The notes under the pieces are model-generated. The model was not told the DNA's origin. It ran no database searches and saw only the letters and a list, made by a program, of their open reading frames with translations. From Desulfarculales bacterium UBA702 (lineage in GTDB: Bacteria > Desulfobacterota > Syntrophobacteria > Syntrophobacterales > Syntrophobacteraceae), in assembly GCA_002298165.1 (NCBI GenBank), contig DBMI01000116.1, positions 1 through 31,224 on the forward strand: 31,224 nt of DNA. The letters run 5' to 3'. This document shows, one piece after another, positions 30,701 to 31,224 of this stretch. Made by a program: the position numbers and the translations under genes. The stretch's first letter is position 1; each line of letters opens with the position of its first letter.

Positions 30701-30724
30701 TTCGCAAATAGCCTGGATTGCGAA
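30701..30724. repeat. Inverted repeat upstream of the PRC-barrel gene
   Basis: TTCGCAA and TTGCGAA are separated by 10 nt. The repeat lies about 25 nt upstream of the PRC-barrel start codon, so it could be an operator or a leader hairpin. Confidence 0.4.
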
Positions 30725-31066
30725 AGGCTAATAGACTTGCCTGGGTAAATAAATTCTCCGAAATCAATTCGGGAACTCATACGTTTAAATTAACGATGGA
30801 AGAACCAAGGTACACGGGATAGAAGGAAGTTTTAAGCCCGGATGGGCACTTGGATCATTTGGGATCAGAGATCGAATGACTCGCTTGGGTCCTGAGATCG
30901 GTTGGAACGAACTTCCATATCGCTATCAGTGGGAGAATATCAGCAAAATCCGGCCATCAACAAAGTCTTCGGAACCCCGATCAGAGATCCATTATTCTGA
31001 CATATCAGACATCGCTGGATTGACAAGCTCTCCCGCCCTGTGTTAGTAAAACCGTTCTTTTCCGAA

Positions 31067-31084
31067 TTCATCATGAATGATGAA
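31067..31084. repeat. 8-bp dyad with 2-nt centre
   Basis: TTCATCAT and ATGATGAA flank GA, and outer AACCG (31050-31054) and CGGTT (31086-31090) extend the symmetry. It could be an operator or attachment-like palindrome, but function is unknown. Confidence 0.4.
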
Positions 31085-31123
31085 CCGGTTAGCGGCTGCC
31101 CGCGAAAAAAGCAAATTTTGGGG

Positions 31124-31152
31124 TTGTCTTTTGCTTTCCTGTATGCTACATA
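31124..31152 (+). promoter_or_regulatory. Candidate promoter of tRNA-Ser
   Basis: TTGTCT (31124-31129), a 17-bp spacer and TACATA (31147-31152) lie about 50 bp upstream of the tRNA start. Each box matches consensus only in part. Confidence 0.45.
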
Positions 31153-31201
31153 GGAAAGCTTACTTGGATTTTTTCGGCCCCGGCGAATTGCGGGCTTCCA
31201 A

Positions 31202-31224
31202 GGAGAGGTTCCCGAGCGGCCAAA
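31202..31224 (+). tRNA. tRNA-Ser, 5' end only (cut by window edge)
   Basis: The last 23 bases start with GGAGAGGTT followed by CCCGAGCGGCCAAA. This is the acceptor strand and D-arm typical of bacterial class II tRNA-Ser. The anticodon lies beyond the window, so the isoacceptor cannot be named. tRNA-Leu usually begins with GCC or GCG and is less likely. Confidence 0.75.

Larger units (their letters stand above)
30676..31201. other. Non-coding stretch before the tRNA
   Basis: These 526 bp contain no coding sequence I can support. They hold an inverted repeat (30701-30724), an 11-bp direct repeat GATCAGAGATC at 30863-30873 and 30979-30989, a near-palindrome at 31067-31084, and a candidate promoter for the tRNA. 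Confidence 0.5.

Noticed and set aside
1..31224. CRISPR arrays, prophage, insertion sequences, toxin-antitoxin or defence genes
   Set aside because: No regular long direct repeats with unique spacers, transposase, integrase, nuclease or phage structural genes are present; the 7-bp repeats are too short and degenerate to be CRISPR.

Overview
The window reads as a chromosomal segment of an anaerobic or facultative Gram-negative bacterium of the former Deltaproteobacteria (Desulfobacterota). This placement is inferred from gene content: an oxygen-sensitive 2-oxoacid:ferredoxin oxidoreductase, a small PxxKW-type cysteine-rich protein, a type IV pilus ATPase with a PilC-PilS pair, a HrcA/CIRCE-controlled groESL operon, and outer-membrane lipid-transport (MlaC) and stress genes. 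Gene order is compact and bacterial. I see no phage, transposase, integrase or CRISPR array.

Layout, left to right. (1) 162-3525: a phospholipase D-VTT membrane fusion protein (-) diverges from a tRNA-dihydrouridine synthase (+). The gap between them carries heptanucleotide tandem repeats. (2) 3628-6301 (-): porB and porA, encoding the catalytic subunits of a ferredoxin oxidoreductase, preceded by a PxxKW cysteine-rich protein that has its own promoter and terminator. The intervening 250 bp is bounded by inverted heptamer arrays. (3) 6553-8250 (+): pilB, the type IV pilus extension ATPase. (4) 8345-13438 (-): a phosphate-uptake operon pstS-pstC-pstA-pstB2-pstB1-phoU with two different PstB ATPases. 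(5) 13785-15738 (-): groES-groEL with a clear promoter, CIRCE operator and strong terminator. (6) 15889-18803 (-): pilC followed after 2 nt by a PilS-like sensor kinase. (7) 19059-20324 (+): an alpha/beta hydrolase and an exported DUF4142 protein. (8) 20429-23604 (-): a tightly coupled mlaC-radC-quinone oxidoreductase-ABC ATPase run. (9) 23815-26884: a hotdog thioesterase (-), an unrecognised small protein (+) and a UbiB/ABC1-family kinase (-). (10) 27117-30675: an SDR dehydrogenase (+) facing a cardiolipin synthase (-), then a DUF2231 membrane protein (-) and a PRC-barrel protein (-). (11) About 500 bp of apparently non-coding DNA leads to the 5' end of a tRNA-Ser cut by the window edge.

Most genes are ordinary housekeeping genes. 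The most interesting signals are: (a) three loci carrying in-phase degenerate heptanucleotide repeats, two of them paired as inverted arrays and one reaching into the 5' end of pstB1; (b) a tandem PstB pair with complementary departures from consensus, one in the signature motif and the other in the Q-loop, which predicts an asymmetric heterodimeric ATPase; (c) a phospholipase D fused to a VTT (DedA-like) membrane domain; (d) a two-subunit por locus with no gamma or delta gene nearby; (e) a dihydrouridine synthase gene that looks leaderless; (f) a terminator lying exactly on the longest possible start of the cardiolipin synthase gene, which forces a shorter protein. I did not find a convincing completely new multi-gene system.
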